Source: Adineta vaga
Lineage: Eukaryota > Rotifera
Reading direction: 5' to 3'
DNA: 64,000 bases
Assembly (NCBI GenBank): GCA_021613535.1
Contig: CP075493.1
Coordinates: 9,548,001-9,612,000, forward strand
The notes under the pieces were generated by a model. It did no database searches. It was not told the DNA's origin and saw nothing but the letters and a program-made list of their open reading frames with translations. A program made the translations under genes and the position numbers. This document shows, one piece after another, positions 1 to 14,607 of this stretch; within the stretch, counting starts at the first letter, position 1, and each line of letters starts with the position of its first letter.

Positions 1-3000
1 AGTCACTAGGTGATTTGAATTTTTTTTTCCATTCTAATCCAAAAAATAATTCAACGTTTTCAAATTTAGCCAAACAAACAAGATCCTTCTAAAATTTTGA
101 ATCAAAATAACGACAAAGAAAAAGAAAAGAGATTTACTTACTTTGCTTTTGCCTTTTGGTACAAAATAAAGACCTGATGAACGAAGTACACAGAAATGTT
201 TTTTCCATGATTTACGGGATTTTTCTTTCAAATAAATATTTCCTTCGATATCAGGTGCATGAAATAAATCGTCAATAGATGATATTGTATGAAAGAAATT
301 ATATTTTTCAAAACGTTTAGTAAAACTTAATCGATTTGATGATATTGTTGGCCACATAAGAATAGCTTCTGTTAATATATGATGATCTTCAAAAATACGT
401 TCTAAAACATTCAGATAGGTTAAAATATCTTTCAATAGAATAGTTTAAAATACCCATATGAAGATCAGGTAAAACTTCGATAAGAACATAATTAATATCA
501 GGTTCACGATGATTTTTATGAATAAGTAAAAGAAGAACATCACGTATTAACATTAAATCATCAATAAATATACTTTTTGTTGAACCATCATCATTGTATG
601 TTCGAATAAGAATTTTTGATGAATGTTCAGAATGAGATAATACTGAGTCATTCGAATCAAGAATCATTTTTGGTGTTTCTTTTAATGAATCATTCAATGG
701 TATCATTGAACGATAGATCATCTATATGAAAACAAAATTCAAATTCACTTTCTAATGAATATATATAATGATTCATACTGTTTCATCAGGATTTGATACG
801 ACAACTTTTTCAGTTGATCCACTATCACTAAATGCTGAATCACAATCATCTGTATTGTTAGTTGTACATTTTGATGTAAATCCTGCATTTGAATGATGAA
901 TATTGGATGTACTATATAGAGGATACGATTCAGTACCAATCTCATCACCAAGTCCACTTGAACAAGCACTTGAATCTGAAGATCGTTGCTGTTGTTGAAC
1001 TGCTTGAGACTCTAGTTGTGTCATCGCACAATCATTAATTGTTAATGTTAAACTAGCTAAAGCAGCTTCAAGTTGATCTTCAAGTGTACGAAGTTCATGA
1101 ACACAACCATTCGTAGAAAAAGATGAAGGAGATTTGATTGATGTTGATGGATAATAATTCATATTGAATTTTGTATTTGATAATTGTTTTTGTTCGGTTT
1201 CATCAAATTCAACTTGAATATCTCGTAATTCATTGAGAATCGCATCAAGTTCAGGTGAATCGTCTTCGTCTATCAGATAAAGAGAAAATGAAAATGAATC
1301 AATCTTGTCTATTCTTTTAACCTTCACATACTTACTCATGGAAAAAATTGCTTACTCGTTAGGATTGTTCGTTTGCTCCTCCGGAACAATATTTAGTATG
1401 TAATAATGATCTTTCTTTCTCTTCTTCCTCGTTTATATAGAGATATGTATGTATTTTCTGATTGACGATTAAGATAGACAAAAGAAAAAGCAAATGACGT
1501 GTGTGTTCACACATCTAACTCAAACGGAAACAGTTGTATTCTCTTTCCTTTTCCTAACAGAACATCGAGTGCAATACTGGCATAGTTATGTAAGATAAAC
1601 AGACTACTACTATTGTATCAGCACCGTTCGTCAAACGAGATGATGATGATGATGACGACAAAACTTTGAAATAATACTTTCTATCAGACAAGAGAAGATT
1701 GTCAATTGAATGGCACGCATGCAAGCATGGATCTATTCGACGTCATCATCTTGATCATTTACATTTTTTATTCAAGCTTAAGTTTCTATGATATGTTAGT
1801 TGGCAAACGGAAATTAATGAATTATATATTGGTAGAATACCCTTTTTTTTCCTAACAGCATGACTGACCTTCCAAGGACATATTTTATAACAATGGCAGC
1901 AATAGATTAAGATGAACAATAATAATGATGTAATCATTAGTTTTAGATTTCATTTAATTATACTAGACAAGAATACACTCTCGTCAGTAGTCAAATCATC
2001 ATTTCAATCGACACATGTATGAATCAATATCAAATGTTTTGATTTATCCTATTATATAAGGTAATGCCTACGAACGAAATATATATATACATAATAGATT
2101 GTTCAGTCTATCATATCTATCATCGTGTATACAAGTTCATCTAAGCATACTTCCTTGAAGGAAGTAGTGAAAGAACAATTGACAGTAAAAGCCTTTTGGC
2201 TTCTATGAACTAAATTAAATAAATGAGATTAACTTACCATAAAGATGAATAGAAAATGGTGAATTGTTACGATTTTCATTTTTCATAAAATTTCGATACT
2301 AAAATGTAAAAATAAAAAAATTAATTTCGATTTCTATTGAAATCAATCAACATATATATCAGTCATGTTTTTCTTGAATATTCTCGTTTTCTTTTTCTGT
2401 ATAAGAATTGAACACTTTCTGTTCGTTATTCTCATCTGTGTACACACATATTGGAAATAAATATACAATACATAGAAGAAAATGAAGTAAAAACAATTAG
2501 ATTGAAGATAAACATAGTGCTTCATAAGAGACAAATTGCTTGATTAACTCAGTTCCCTCAAAGAAAACAAAATAGAATGAAGGTTAAATACAGCTGTTAT
2601 TAATAACCTTTCATCGGCTGCTCAATCTGCTGAGACTGGAGCTAACCATGGTAATGAATAGACAAAAAATCTTTCATATATAGGAAACGATTAATTGTAC
2701 AATTTTAATCCATCAGTGCATTTGTTGATCAATGAATCGTTTGATATTCAAAAATCACATCATATCGACTTGGATTATTGTACTTATACAAAAGAAAATC
2801 AATGGTATCATTCATTCATTATATAATTGCACTCTCGAGTTTATACACTAAATAGAAGATCTTTGATGAAAATTATATCGTTTACTTTCTTATAAGAGAA
2901 ATCCAAATTATCATTGTTCTCTATTCTTCTAATTATTTCTCAATGTCAAATAGAGGATGCAATCAACACTATGTTCGCCAACTTGAATTAAACACTATCA

Positions 3001-3715
3001 CCACCTCTTGTGTTGTTCATTTCATTTATCAAAACGTTATCAACAGTATAGATATACATGAATGAGTTTTTTTTCTCTAAAAGTAACCTTGGCAGTCGAG
3101 TATATCGCACTACATACACTGTATTAACCAAGCGAATAGACTCTTTTGATTACTCGCTAGATACATAGTTCAATATATGTATAGAGAAAGAAAGATGACA
3201 AGAGCGTTAAAAAAAAGGTCAGATTATGATAGTACTTATACAATCGCAATCATCGAAAGAACAATTCCAACCCTGATGAGCACAACTGCTTGCTTACGAA
3301 CGATTTCTTTCTAACAGGCGGACATAGTTCGTATCGATCGATTGACCTTGTTTTGACATTATTGAGCAATTTCTCGATTTCTTTGCTACAAAATCGTATT
3401 GCCTATTGAACTTACTGAACGTGAAGATGATTGTATAAAATTTTGTAATACTCGATTCGCTGCTTGTTCTTCATTGTTGTTTTTAACATTCTTTTCTACT
3501 CCTTCTTCTTCTTCTTCGGCTTCCGATTCAGATAATTCTGAATCCCAATCAAGAATTGATGAGGAACCGGATAATTCTTGTGAGGATAATAATAAAGGTG
3601 ATGGTAATGTTGATAATACTTTGGTGACTTCCGTTGTTGCTTCATCGGACGCCATCGATTCGTCTTCTTCTTCAATAGATGACATACTACAGCGTCGAAT
3701 AAGAAAACGACTCAT
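1..3715 (-). CDS. MRL-family adaptor (MIG-10/RIAM/lamellipodin), C-terminus beyond window
   Basis: Adaptor linking Ras/Rap GTPases to actin (Ena/VASP) in this family. Seen exons (minus): 3715-3416, 2298-2238, 1269-779, 721-454, 401-142, 88-<1; every junction is phase-consistent. Exon 1 is acidic and Ser-rich. A coiled-coil-like segment follows (ELDAILNELRDIQ), then a Ras-association domain ending LPDLHMERIFEDH, then the start of the PH domain (KSWKKHF, YFVPKGKSK, KDLVCLAKFENVELFFG). The order RA-PH, with the RA running straight into PH, is the MRL signature. An alternative start exists at 1339: ATGA followed by GTAAGTATG splices into the same acceptor at 1270 and keeps the frame. Two long introns (about 1.1 and 1.0 kb) flank the 61-nt exon. 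The ATG at 3685 is an alternative start for the long form. The C-terminal proline-rich half lies outside the window. Confidence 0.88.
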
Positions 3716-5085
3716 AACGAATCTAGAAGTAGATGAATAGATCAATATCGATTAGAAAACTATTAACATTGAAACGGATGTTAGTTTATGTATACTTATA
3801 TTCTATTTCTATTATTATGTTAGTTTAAGGAGCTCTCACACATACTCTGATCGATTGACAATTGACTGTATAGTACAAATCGGAAAAAAAAGAATAGAAG
3901 AGAAAGAAAAGAACTAATCTGCTTAATTGTCACCACATATATATATCATCAAATCTACAATAGACAAAAGAATAACTGATTATGAAACGGAAATATGGAT
4001 ATTATACTATAATAGTTCTTGTATAGATTACAAATAGAGAAAAGAAATTATTCAGCTAATATCTGATTTCTCTTCTATAAATTGAACAGTTGTTATGTTT
4101 TGATTGAATCAAACAATATGAAAATTAGTTTATAATTATTACTATTGACTAATGTTATACGTTCTGATAGGTTGGAAAGAAAGGCAAAAATGCAGTTTCT
4201 TATTGTGTAAGATAGAAGATAGAGAGAGAGAGAGCGAGAGTAACTTCAGAGAAAAAGTACTGGTTCATTGTCCTTCATAACTTATACACTATGGAAATAG
4301 TGTGTTGATTTCGATGACAAGTTGATCGATATTCAGCAATCAATATACTCGACTTTCTCTGTTTGCTTCTTCTTTATATTGTTTTAGCTTTGATTTTCTC
4401 ACTTTTCCTTCTCTTGTTCACTCTTCAATATTCATTTATCCAAACAAGGAAAGAGATACAGAGGCAATTACTAAAGAATAATAGCATGTTGCCGCATCAT
4501 TTTGATTAGCTGCTTGTGGATACTAATGTCGGAATGGAAGTGATTTATACAACATTATTGTCTATATATTTGACATGAATGATCACATACCAAATCATTC
4601 ACACTCGACACAATCTACTATAGTTCTTATTTATCCAACAGAATATCTAATACTTGTTAACTTTATCAGCAACGGATGGTACCCGCTAGAAATATTAACA
4701 TCATGTTTCCTTGTCTGACATCCGTGTTCATTTGCTTTTCTTTCTCTTAGATAATAAAGAGAATTGTATAAACAATTCAATACTCGTAGCATACTTGTAT
4801 CAATCATAGTAAATTATTCAGATAAGTGATTAGCACAACACAATTGAATAGTAATATCGATGAGAAAATATGTATTAACTAACTGCACCTATGACTGACA
4901 CAATCAATGAAATACTGTTTTTTTTATCAGTTGATAAAGGTGCGAGTACGTTCTTTTGTAATTCATGTAAAAATTTCATAGATTTGTGTAATATTTGATA
5001 AAAGGTGAAGAACATTATAGTACAATAGAATTTTTCGTTCTTAATTATATGTTTCGAAAATAGAAAAACTTGCTTTTATTTTCAA
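3716..5085. other. Non-coding stretch upstream of the MRL gene
   Basis: No coding exon recognised. AT-rich sequence with a short GA-rich run near 4209-4240. It probably holds the MRL promoter/5' UTR and the 3' flank of the small gene at 5086-5528. An additional unrecognised 5' exon is possible. Confidence 0.4.
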
Positions 5086-5528
5086 TTAAACTTCAGTACT
5101 TATAAAAGTGCTTGCATGTAATGGTTTTTCTGCATATTCATTCTCTGGACGGCCATAAACAAGGTAAGCCAATTCGATTTCAAGTTCGGAATCCGAAACT
5201 GAAATAACACATGGTGGAACCACTCGATTCATACCAATTGGTTGATCATTTGTTTTGTTATTTGATTTGGTATCATCATTGACTGTTTCAATATTTGATA
5301 ATGGTAAATCCTGTAAGAATTACTATGAAAAATGTGTTTTTTTCAAAAATAGAATTTCCTTTCTAAAGATCAAGGGTACATACCTTTGATAGCAATGAAG
5401 AAGAATTCGTTGATTGATTCTTATCTAAAATAATCTTGGAATAGATTTAGAAGATACATTTTCATTTGAAACAAACCTTTAGTATTCTTCTTTACATTCG
5501 ATTTATTTTTGCCAGCACATCCACCCAT
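5086..5528 (-). CDS. Small protein with N-terminal MGGC acylation-like motif
   Basis: Three exons (minus): 5528-5477, 5424-5384, 5310-5086. Joined they give 318 nt, 105 residues and a TAA stop. All junctions are GT-AG and the introns are 52 and 73 nt. The protein starts MGGCAGKNKS: Gly2 plus Cys4 is the arrangement of N-myristoylated and palmitoylated membrane-anchored proteins. A Lys/Asn/Ser-rich linker follows, then a conserved-looking C-terminal part with the pieces VVPPCVISVSDSE and LEIELAYLVYGRP. I do not recognise the family. Each exon is too short to stand out as a long open frame, so this gene is easily missed. Membrane anchoring is inference from the N-terminus only. Confidence 0.65.
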
Positions 5529-6652
5529 TTAAATTGAAAAAGAAAAACTCAACAAAGACTTATCGTTTGTAAATATATTTTTATGGCAAGTAAAAGAGCA
5601 TTACATTCTCATCTGTGTGTTTTTTTCTGTCTGTCTGCATGTGTGTCGATCTTAGAGTTTTTCTTTCTTTTTTTCGTTCTTTTTATTGACTCATAAATTT
5701 CATCGTGCAAAAAAAGAATCCCATCGAAAGAATGACAATAATATGTTTCATTCAAAATACATGCATATTTGCTTTTCATACTATAAAAACCTAAATAATC
5801 AATTTGGTAGTTTATCGTGCGTTGTTCGTCTGCGAAATTATCTTTAAGTATGTTTTTTCGTTCTTGAAACCTATTAATAGATACGTATATACGACTGAAA
5901 GGAACAAAAAAAAGAACCTTTGAAAAAGAAATATTTTTATGGATATATTACATGTTTGCCTATATGATTATGATGATTGTCAACGTATTAGATGGAAATA
6001 TCGTCTACAGAATTGATAAGAGTTATACTTTGTTTCCCATCAGAGTGTCTGTCATCAATGAAGCAATGATTGATAACGATAGAAAGCATATTAAAAGCAA
6101 ATATATCGAAAAAGAAAGGAACAGATTGATATTAATCGAGAATGAAGTCGTGTGAAATAACTGAAGGTGATATTACATTGTATTCAAGCAAACTAATTCA
6201 ACAGGTTATACAAAATGCATTTGGTATGTATAATAAATATGTAATGATCAATTTATTTATGTAAAGATTATTCTTTAGACATTATCAAACGAGATTTCAA
6301 TGAAATAGATATAAGCAAAATGGAAGAATCGAAACAACCGATTTATAGAGTTTGTGTCTAAATCACTGAAGTATTATGTGGAAAAACAAAATCTTTATTC
6401 TATTGTTTTTCTTTCTTGATTTACTTATATTAAACTAAATTTTCTCTCAAATGTGTATTATCGCTACCGAATGACAGAATATGAAGAAGAAAACAAGCAG
6501 TTCGTTTATTTATCTGCATCTGTATGAGCTTTTTTTTTAGCATAATAAAAGTTTCTAATAACGAATATACATAACGATATTTTATACACGGAAAAGAAGA
6601 CAAAATAAAATATAACAGAATCAACAAGAACAATAATAATTGAGAAGAATTA
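5529..6652. other. Intergenic, no supported gene
   Basis: AT-rich spacer between two minus-strand genes. Open frames at 5952-6155 (+) and 6430-6696 (-) show no family similarity and biased, low-complexity composition. I see no exon pair with matching phases. Confidence 0.4.
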
Positions 6653-8242
6653 CTACGGTTCATTGTCGTGATCACATTGCGTAGCAACTTCAGCATACAT
6701 TTTTCCTGAACATAACCAACAACCAGATTGAGCTGATTGATTAAGAAAAGCTAATAATAAATCATGTGCAATATCCGAATTTGATCGATTGACTTTAGAT
6801 GATTTCGGTTTTTGCTGTTCACCTAACATTGACATAACATATTGTCGTAATCGATTTAATTCTTGTTGTTGTTTTTTAATTTTCAATAGAATCATATTGA
6901 CTTTTGCTGTTTTATCTCCATCATTTGATACGATCGAAGTTCTTCGAACCTCATCCGTTAATTTAGAAACTTGATCATTGTTATTCATATCATATTCAAT
7001 AATCCAATCAGATAATGATTCTTCTTTATCATTATCTGAAGAAGAAACAATTTGTTGTTTTTCAGATTTCGTTTTCGATTGTTCTAATGACGTTGTTATT
7101 GCTTTCTTTTTCTTTTGTAGTTTTTGATGCAAACGTTTTTGACGTTTTAATTCTTGCCTACGTTCGGCATCAGCAGCATCAAGTTCATTAACTAGCAAAA
7201 CACGTTGTTCATTGACATCATTATCATCGTCATCATTATTGGTATTATTTTGTTGAATTAAATCGTCAGTAAATGGAAGTGGCGGGCGTGGTGGTGGTGA
7301 TAATGGAGGCGTTTCTTCTTCGTCACAATTATCAATAAGAAAACCGGAACAAGGCACCGAGTTTGAACGTTCTTCTGTAATTGATCGACATTCGGCAATC
7401 TACATAGTAATTAAAGAGATAGAAAAGAGGTATCTGTCGAATATAGATAGAAGCGAAAAATATTCAAATATAAAGTTTAGTATTTTCTTATAGAATAGAA
7501 CTATCAATTTACATACCGAAGATGATGGAAGTAATGGTAATGGTTCTTGTGTTAAACATTCATTAGTTGTATTCGATTGTTGTAATTCTAAATCGTTATC
7601 GAATAAAATTCTCTCTAAAGTACGAATATCCTCATGATTATTAATATCACCAATGAAATGGAAAGAACTATCATCAAGATTATCATTATTCACTGAAGTC
7701 TCAGTTGCTGTTGCTGCTATTGTTGTTCTTGTCGATAACTGATCATCAGCAAATCGCATTCGATCAAATCGTGACGAACTTAATGCAGCTTTTTGTTGTG
7801 GCATTCGAAGCATTGTTTCTAAATATTGAGTTTTTTGTTCTGTACTTTCATTCATTGTCGTTCTTTTTACTGAACGAATCCATGATGTACGTTCATGTGG
7901 TACAACAGTAAGCACAGGTGGTGTTGGTGGTGGTGGTGGCGGCGGAGGCGAAGGTGGAAGTGGTGGAGGTGCTGGCGTAGACATTAATGGTGGTGGTGGT
8001 GTAGAAAAATACGAATGAGTTTTCGATTTTGGTCTCGAATGTTGATAACGATAATCATGTTTATATGAACGTCGATAAGAAAAATCATTATAATTTCGAT
8101 TATCATGATACTGATAATGATGTTTATTCGTTTTCTTATATGGACGTTTATAATGTTCATCATCATCATATCGTCTATCATTATGATATGGTTTTGCTCG
8201 ATAATATGGATGATATCGATGATTCTCATCCATTTTACTCAT
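6653..8242 (-). CDS. Proline-rich, coiled-coil protein of unknown function
   Basis: Two exons (minus): 8242-7517 and 7399-6653, phase 0, giving 490 residues. The N-terminal 80 residues are rich in Tyr/His/Asp/Arg (YHPYYRAKPYHND). A poly-proline block follows around residue 85-105 (PPSPPPPPPPP), of the kind that binds profilin, SH3 or EVH1 domains. Then come an acidic segment (DIRTLERILFDND), a second proline patch (PPLSPPPRPPLP), a Lys/Arg/Gln-rich coiled coil (RRQELKRQKRLHQKLQKKKK) and a second amphipathic helix (KKQQQELNRLRQYV). The C-terminus has two cysteines in CWLCSGK. No enzymatic domain is visible and I cannot assign a family. An actin/scaffold role would be a guess from composition. 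An in-frame second ATG at 8233 is an alternative start. Confidence 0.7.
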
Positions 8243-8651
8243 ATCTATTATACAAAGAGAAAAACAAGAACATCTAAGAAATGAATTTTTCTTTCTATAC
8301 AGAGATCAAAAACACGATAAATATATTTTATTTCTCTATTATAGAGAGAGAGAGAGAGCGCGAGCGAACGAGAAAGATAGAAAGAGGATTTCGTACACCG
8401 AGAATAGATACAAACACGTACAAATAAAGCACAAGAAAAAATAGAACACTATACAAATGTCGAAAAAGGAGGAAATACACAAAAAGAAAAAACATTGGTT
8501 GATTTCATTCGAAGAAATAGACCGAAAAGAGATTCTATTGACGAGAAGACATAAAAGTTTTTACGAGACATTTATATATATATGTATACGAACAATAAGA
8601 CTAATGCACAAATAGAAATAGACATTCTTATAATATTATTTTGTTTGTTTC
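8243..8651. other. Intergenic with short GA repeat
   Basis: Spacer between the upstream end of the proline-rich gene and the 3' end of the TDG gene, both on minus. Contains a (GA)n tract at about 8344-8358. No coding sequence seen. Confidence 0.45.
8344..8358. repeat. (GA)n microsatellite
   Basis: Seven to eight perfect GA units, continuing into a degenerate GC/GA run. Promoter-proximal to the gene ending at 8242. Confidence 0.8.
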
Positions 8652-11600
8652 TTATAGATCATTGATCGAAACATATCGTGAACGTTTTGGAGTTGATGAA
8701 TATTCGTCAATGACAAAAGAGAAATGAAATGAATTTTGAGTTGATGGCTGCTCACGTTCATAATGAAGGTAAAGACAGTCATCATGTGAAGTATTTGAAA
8801 ATTTATTCGTCGCTATTGATGTTCGAGGAAGATTTGTATTCGATGTTTGAATCGAAGTTGGAATTGATGGTACAACAAATTGTTGTTTTTGAGTAGGTTG
8901 TTGACTAGATAAGAGATCTTTTAATGAAGTTGAATTTAATATTGAATTGTTGAATGATGATCGTTCATTAGGATTAATAACAACTATTTGATGAGGAATA
9001 ATTTGAGAATTAGATGATAAGATTGGAATTGAAGAAGAAGAAGAAGATGCTGATGTTGATTGAGTTTGTTGATCGATGGAAGAAAACTGTGGTAAATGAT
9101 GAATTGTATGACTGGATGAACAGAAATTTTGGCCTAGAAAATAAATTTAGATATTGTTTTTTTTTTCATTTCAAATGTCAATCCTAATTTACTTGTCGTT
9201 ATAGATTTCAATGAAGATCCTGAATAGGAAACAGATTGTTGTTGTTGTTGTTGTTGTTGTCTTCCAAGAACAACAGTCTGAGATTGTCGTATTTGAGATG
9301 ATGCATTGTATGTACCATTGGCTAATGCTGCAAGTACAGCTGCATCTGTATCATTCATCGATATTGCATGATTTGAAGATGTATGTTCTCCATATGAAGA
9401 TTTTGATGTTAGAATTCCATTACTCATTGATCCTTGATGATCATAATTGAGTAGATTACCATTTTGTTGATTATTTAGAATTGACATTGTTTGAGTTGTT
9501 AATGCATCTGGTTTAAATTTTGATATCAATTGTCCTGACGGTATTTTATCTCCATAGGATTTCAGTGTTTCAGGTGCAAGTTCCGAAAATGGTTTATTAC
9601 TAATACGGATCACTGTTTTTTGTAAAACATCATCTGTATCTTTTATTTTAATATCTGGAAAGGTTATTTCTACTTCGTTTAATGTATGTAATGTACCATT
9701 AACAAAATCACGTAATTTTCGTAATCCGTTATAAAATGGAAGTTTATCTTCAGCACGTGGTAATTGAGAACACCGAGCACTGGAGGATGGCATAACAAAG
9801 ACATGCTAAGAAATGTATAAAGATCAAATAAAATATAAGAAAAAAAACGAAACAATATAGAATACGAACTGTATCTGTTTCAGGAAATAGTTCGGGTTGT
9901 TTACCATAATGAAAATGTTTATTGCCTGCATAGACTTCGTAAATACCTGAAGAAAGAAAAGAAAATACTAAGTAATGTATTCAATTAAGATGAAAATTTA
10001 AAGTTACCTCGACCATTGAATGCTACAATTTTTGGTCTATATGTTTTTATTTTATGCATTAATACTTCTGCTCCTGCAGTAATTTCATCTCTATCAAAGA
10101 ATGATATTATTTGATTGTATATGTATTTTCTTATTTACGTACTTCGTTATATCTGATCCAGCTTTCGATGGTCGTTGAACAATATTTGTAAAACCAATTC
10201 CATATTGTGGCATACGATAATCATCTTCGGACGTGAAAGCATTTGGAATTAGTTCAGACATATGAAGTAATTTCCAAAAATGATTTCCTGGTCCACCATA
10301 ATGATGACCTTTATGTACAGCATAAAGACTTGGATTAATGCCAACCTAAATAAATTAACATCATGGTTAAAATGTAAAAGTATTCTTACGATAGAAAGTA
10401 AATTACGTACGAAAACAATATCAAGATTTGGTTGTAAAATATCTGATAGAAGACGTTTAGTTAACTCTTCTTCGGGTGTTCCATCGAAACGATTTGGATT
10501 GATGATTGGATTGGAAGATTTACGTTTATTGTTAATGGGAGTTACAGCTTGTGGTGAGGTTGGAATTGGTGTTGATGGGGATGATGATGATGTTGTTTTA
10601 GAGATTATTGTTGATATTGATGGAAGAGGTGAAGATGATGAAGGAGAAGGCGAAACAACATTCATTATTGGAGATATAATTGTATTAAAAGATGATGATG
10701 ATGGTGTCGTAGGTTGACATGGACGAACTTCTGTATTCATATTGATATGTTCCAATGGTTTTTGTTCATTCTCAGGTGTTGATATTGTTTCACGTTTGAG
10801 TGATTCGCGTAATTTTGATAGAAATACTTCAGCGACTTCATCTGAACCTAAACTACTTTTCAATGCACTAAATTTAAAGAAAAATAAATTGATTAAATTT
10901 TCTATTTATTAAAATCTTTATTGAAATTTACTTCAGATCACCACCGGCTTCTAAATTCTTCCTAAATGTTTGCATAAGAACACTTTTAACACTATCCAAA
11001 GCTTCATCTAGAAGTTGTTCTTTTGTATGACTAGAAATCGAAAGATAAAAATTTCAATTCATCAATTGACCACAAAGTTTACATACGTTTCAGATGTTGT
11101 TGATAAGGTCGACGGAGTAGAAGTTGTATTCATTGGAACGTGACTGAAAACATATATGCTTATATATATATATATATATATCTATGTACGTATAGTAACT
11201 TTGTTTAATCTAACAACGATTGATCAAAACATCTGCAGTACTGATTTTTTGCTCTCGAACAAATGGCACTTCTGTCAATTAAATATCGTCTAATTTTGCT
11301 TCGAGCAAAATGTTATTCAAGATCAACTGAAGTTCATCGTATTTTCTAGTATTGCTTCCCTAAGGCATGTCGCCAACTAAACTACCGGAAATTGTTTCAA
11401 GAACAATTATCATAAGAGTGAAAGTTCTATTTCGGTTATAGAAATCATCATCAGTAATCTAACGATTCGATTGGCAACATAAAATGAATTACATTTGAAG
11501 TAGATAATTGTGAGCAAATCTGTCGATAGTGAATACAGATCGTTCAGACTATACCTAGTAGTAGTTGTTATTATTTGTTGAGAAGTATGATTACTATTTG

Positions 11601-12770
11601 TTTGTTGATCATTCCATTGATTATCATCATTTAAATTTGACAACATGTTTGTTATATGTGGTTGAATCAGAGGTTTATTTTCTTGATGTATGAAAGTATT
11701 TAACGATTCATTGAAATCATCCTTATGTCCATTTGTATATTCATTATTATTATTATGTAATGTATTTGAAACATTATCTATAGGAATTGATTTGGTTGTT
11801 AACTCTCCATATTCATTTTTCTTTAGTTTAAGTAATAGTTGACGATTTGTCTCGGTTTCAACTGTGGTTGAATTTCTAAATGAAAAACTATGTTGTAGAT
11901 AAAATATAAACGAAAGAGATCAAGAATTACCCAATAGTTGAAGTTAAACTATCTCGACGAATTTTAAGAACTAATGGTGAATTCGTTGGTTGTTCATTAA
12001 TAACACAAGATTCTTGTTTTATTCTTCAAGAAAAAATATCCAATCAATATATATATATATTCATAATTTAAAAAAAATCAATTGTTTACTCGTTCATATC
12101 TTGTTGTTGACTAGAATTTAGATCATTATTTATTTCCGATATCGTATTATGAAGATTATCATTAGAGGAAGATTTTTTGCTACGTTTTGCAGGGCGAGAA
12201 ATTGTCTCTATTGAATTTGTACTAAAAAGAAATCATGACATTACAATATGATTCATTTATTGTTTCGAATATTTACTTTAGATATTCATCATCGTCAGTA
12301 TTAAATAATGGTTTTTTTAATTTAACACGAAGAGTTGTTGGTGATACTGTCGTAACAATAGAAGGTTCATTGATTGAAACAAAAGATGAAGGAGATGAAT
12401 CATTCAAAGTATCTGTTGATAAACGACTACGAATAGAAAACAAAGAGAGAATAATTAATTAAATTCACAGGTGAAATATCACTTACGATGAATGAGGAAG
12501 AATAATATCATCATATTTTTTTAGTTTTAAAACAATTGGTGCCGGAGTTGATTGTGTTCTATAAAGAACAAATTGAATATATAAAGTGACAATTTTTCTT
12601 TGACAAGCAAAAAAAAACAGTAAATTAAATTGTTTCTTTTTATCATGTGATATCTCTAAAGTCCATGACATTTTCTAGATGATAATTCTCAACAAATCTT
12701 TTTCATTCAATGAGCTTCAGAAAAAAAGAACAACAACAACAAGTAAATCTTACGTTATTTCATCATTCAT
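8652..12770 (-). CDS. TDG: Thymine-DNA glycosylase, unusually long
   Basis: Mismatch-specific uracil/thymine DNA glycosylase that starts base excision repair in the nucleus. Fourteen exons (minus): 12770-12754, 12558-12487, 12426-12277, 12221-12090, 12023-11931, 11875-11555, 11143-11087, 11030-10932, 10867-10411, 10345-10143, 10090-10008, 9946-9870, 9805-9193, 9133-8652. The sum is 2856 nt (951 residues) with every phase matching. The catalytic core includes VGINPSL (catalytic Asn near residue 470), GHHYGGPGNHFWK, YGIGFTN, the motif PKIVAFNGRG and MPSSSARC (near 592). Vertebrate TDG is about 410 residues. Here a 460-residue N-terminal extension carries four LKLKK-type motifs, an RPAKRSKK basic stretch and a sumoylation-like IKQE. 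A Gln/Ser-rich C-terminal extension of about 300 residues follows the core. Product identity is secure; the function of the extensions is not. Confidence 0.93.

Positions 12771-14607
<1,837 letters not shown>

Noticed and set aside
3399-3740. Plus-strand open frame of 113 codons rich in Ser/Asp
   Set aside because: Mirror of the minus-strand acidic MRL exon, which ends in a consensus donor and joins downstream exons in phase.
5952-6155. Plus-strand 67-codon frame starting MFAYMIMMIV
   Set aside because: Isolated, AT-driven composition, no partner exon and no family similarity.
7705-8277. Plus-strand and alternate-frame ORFs (Leu/Val- or Tyr/Asp-rich, Met/Ile-rich)
   Set aside because: Shadows of the proline-rich gene; repeated GAT/CAT codons read out of frame.
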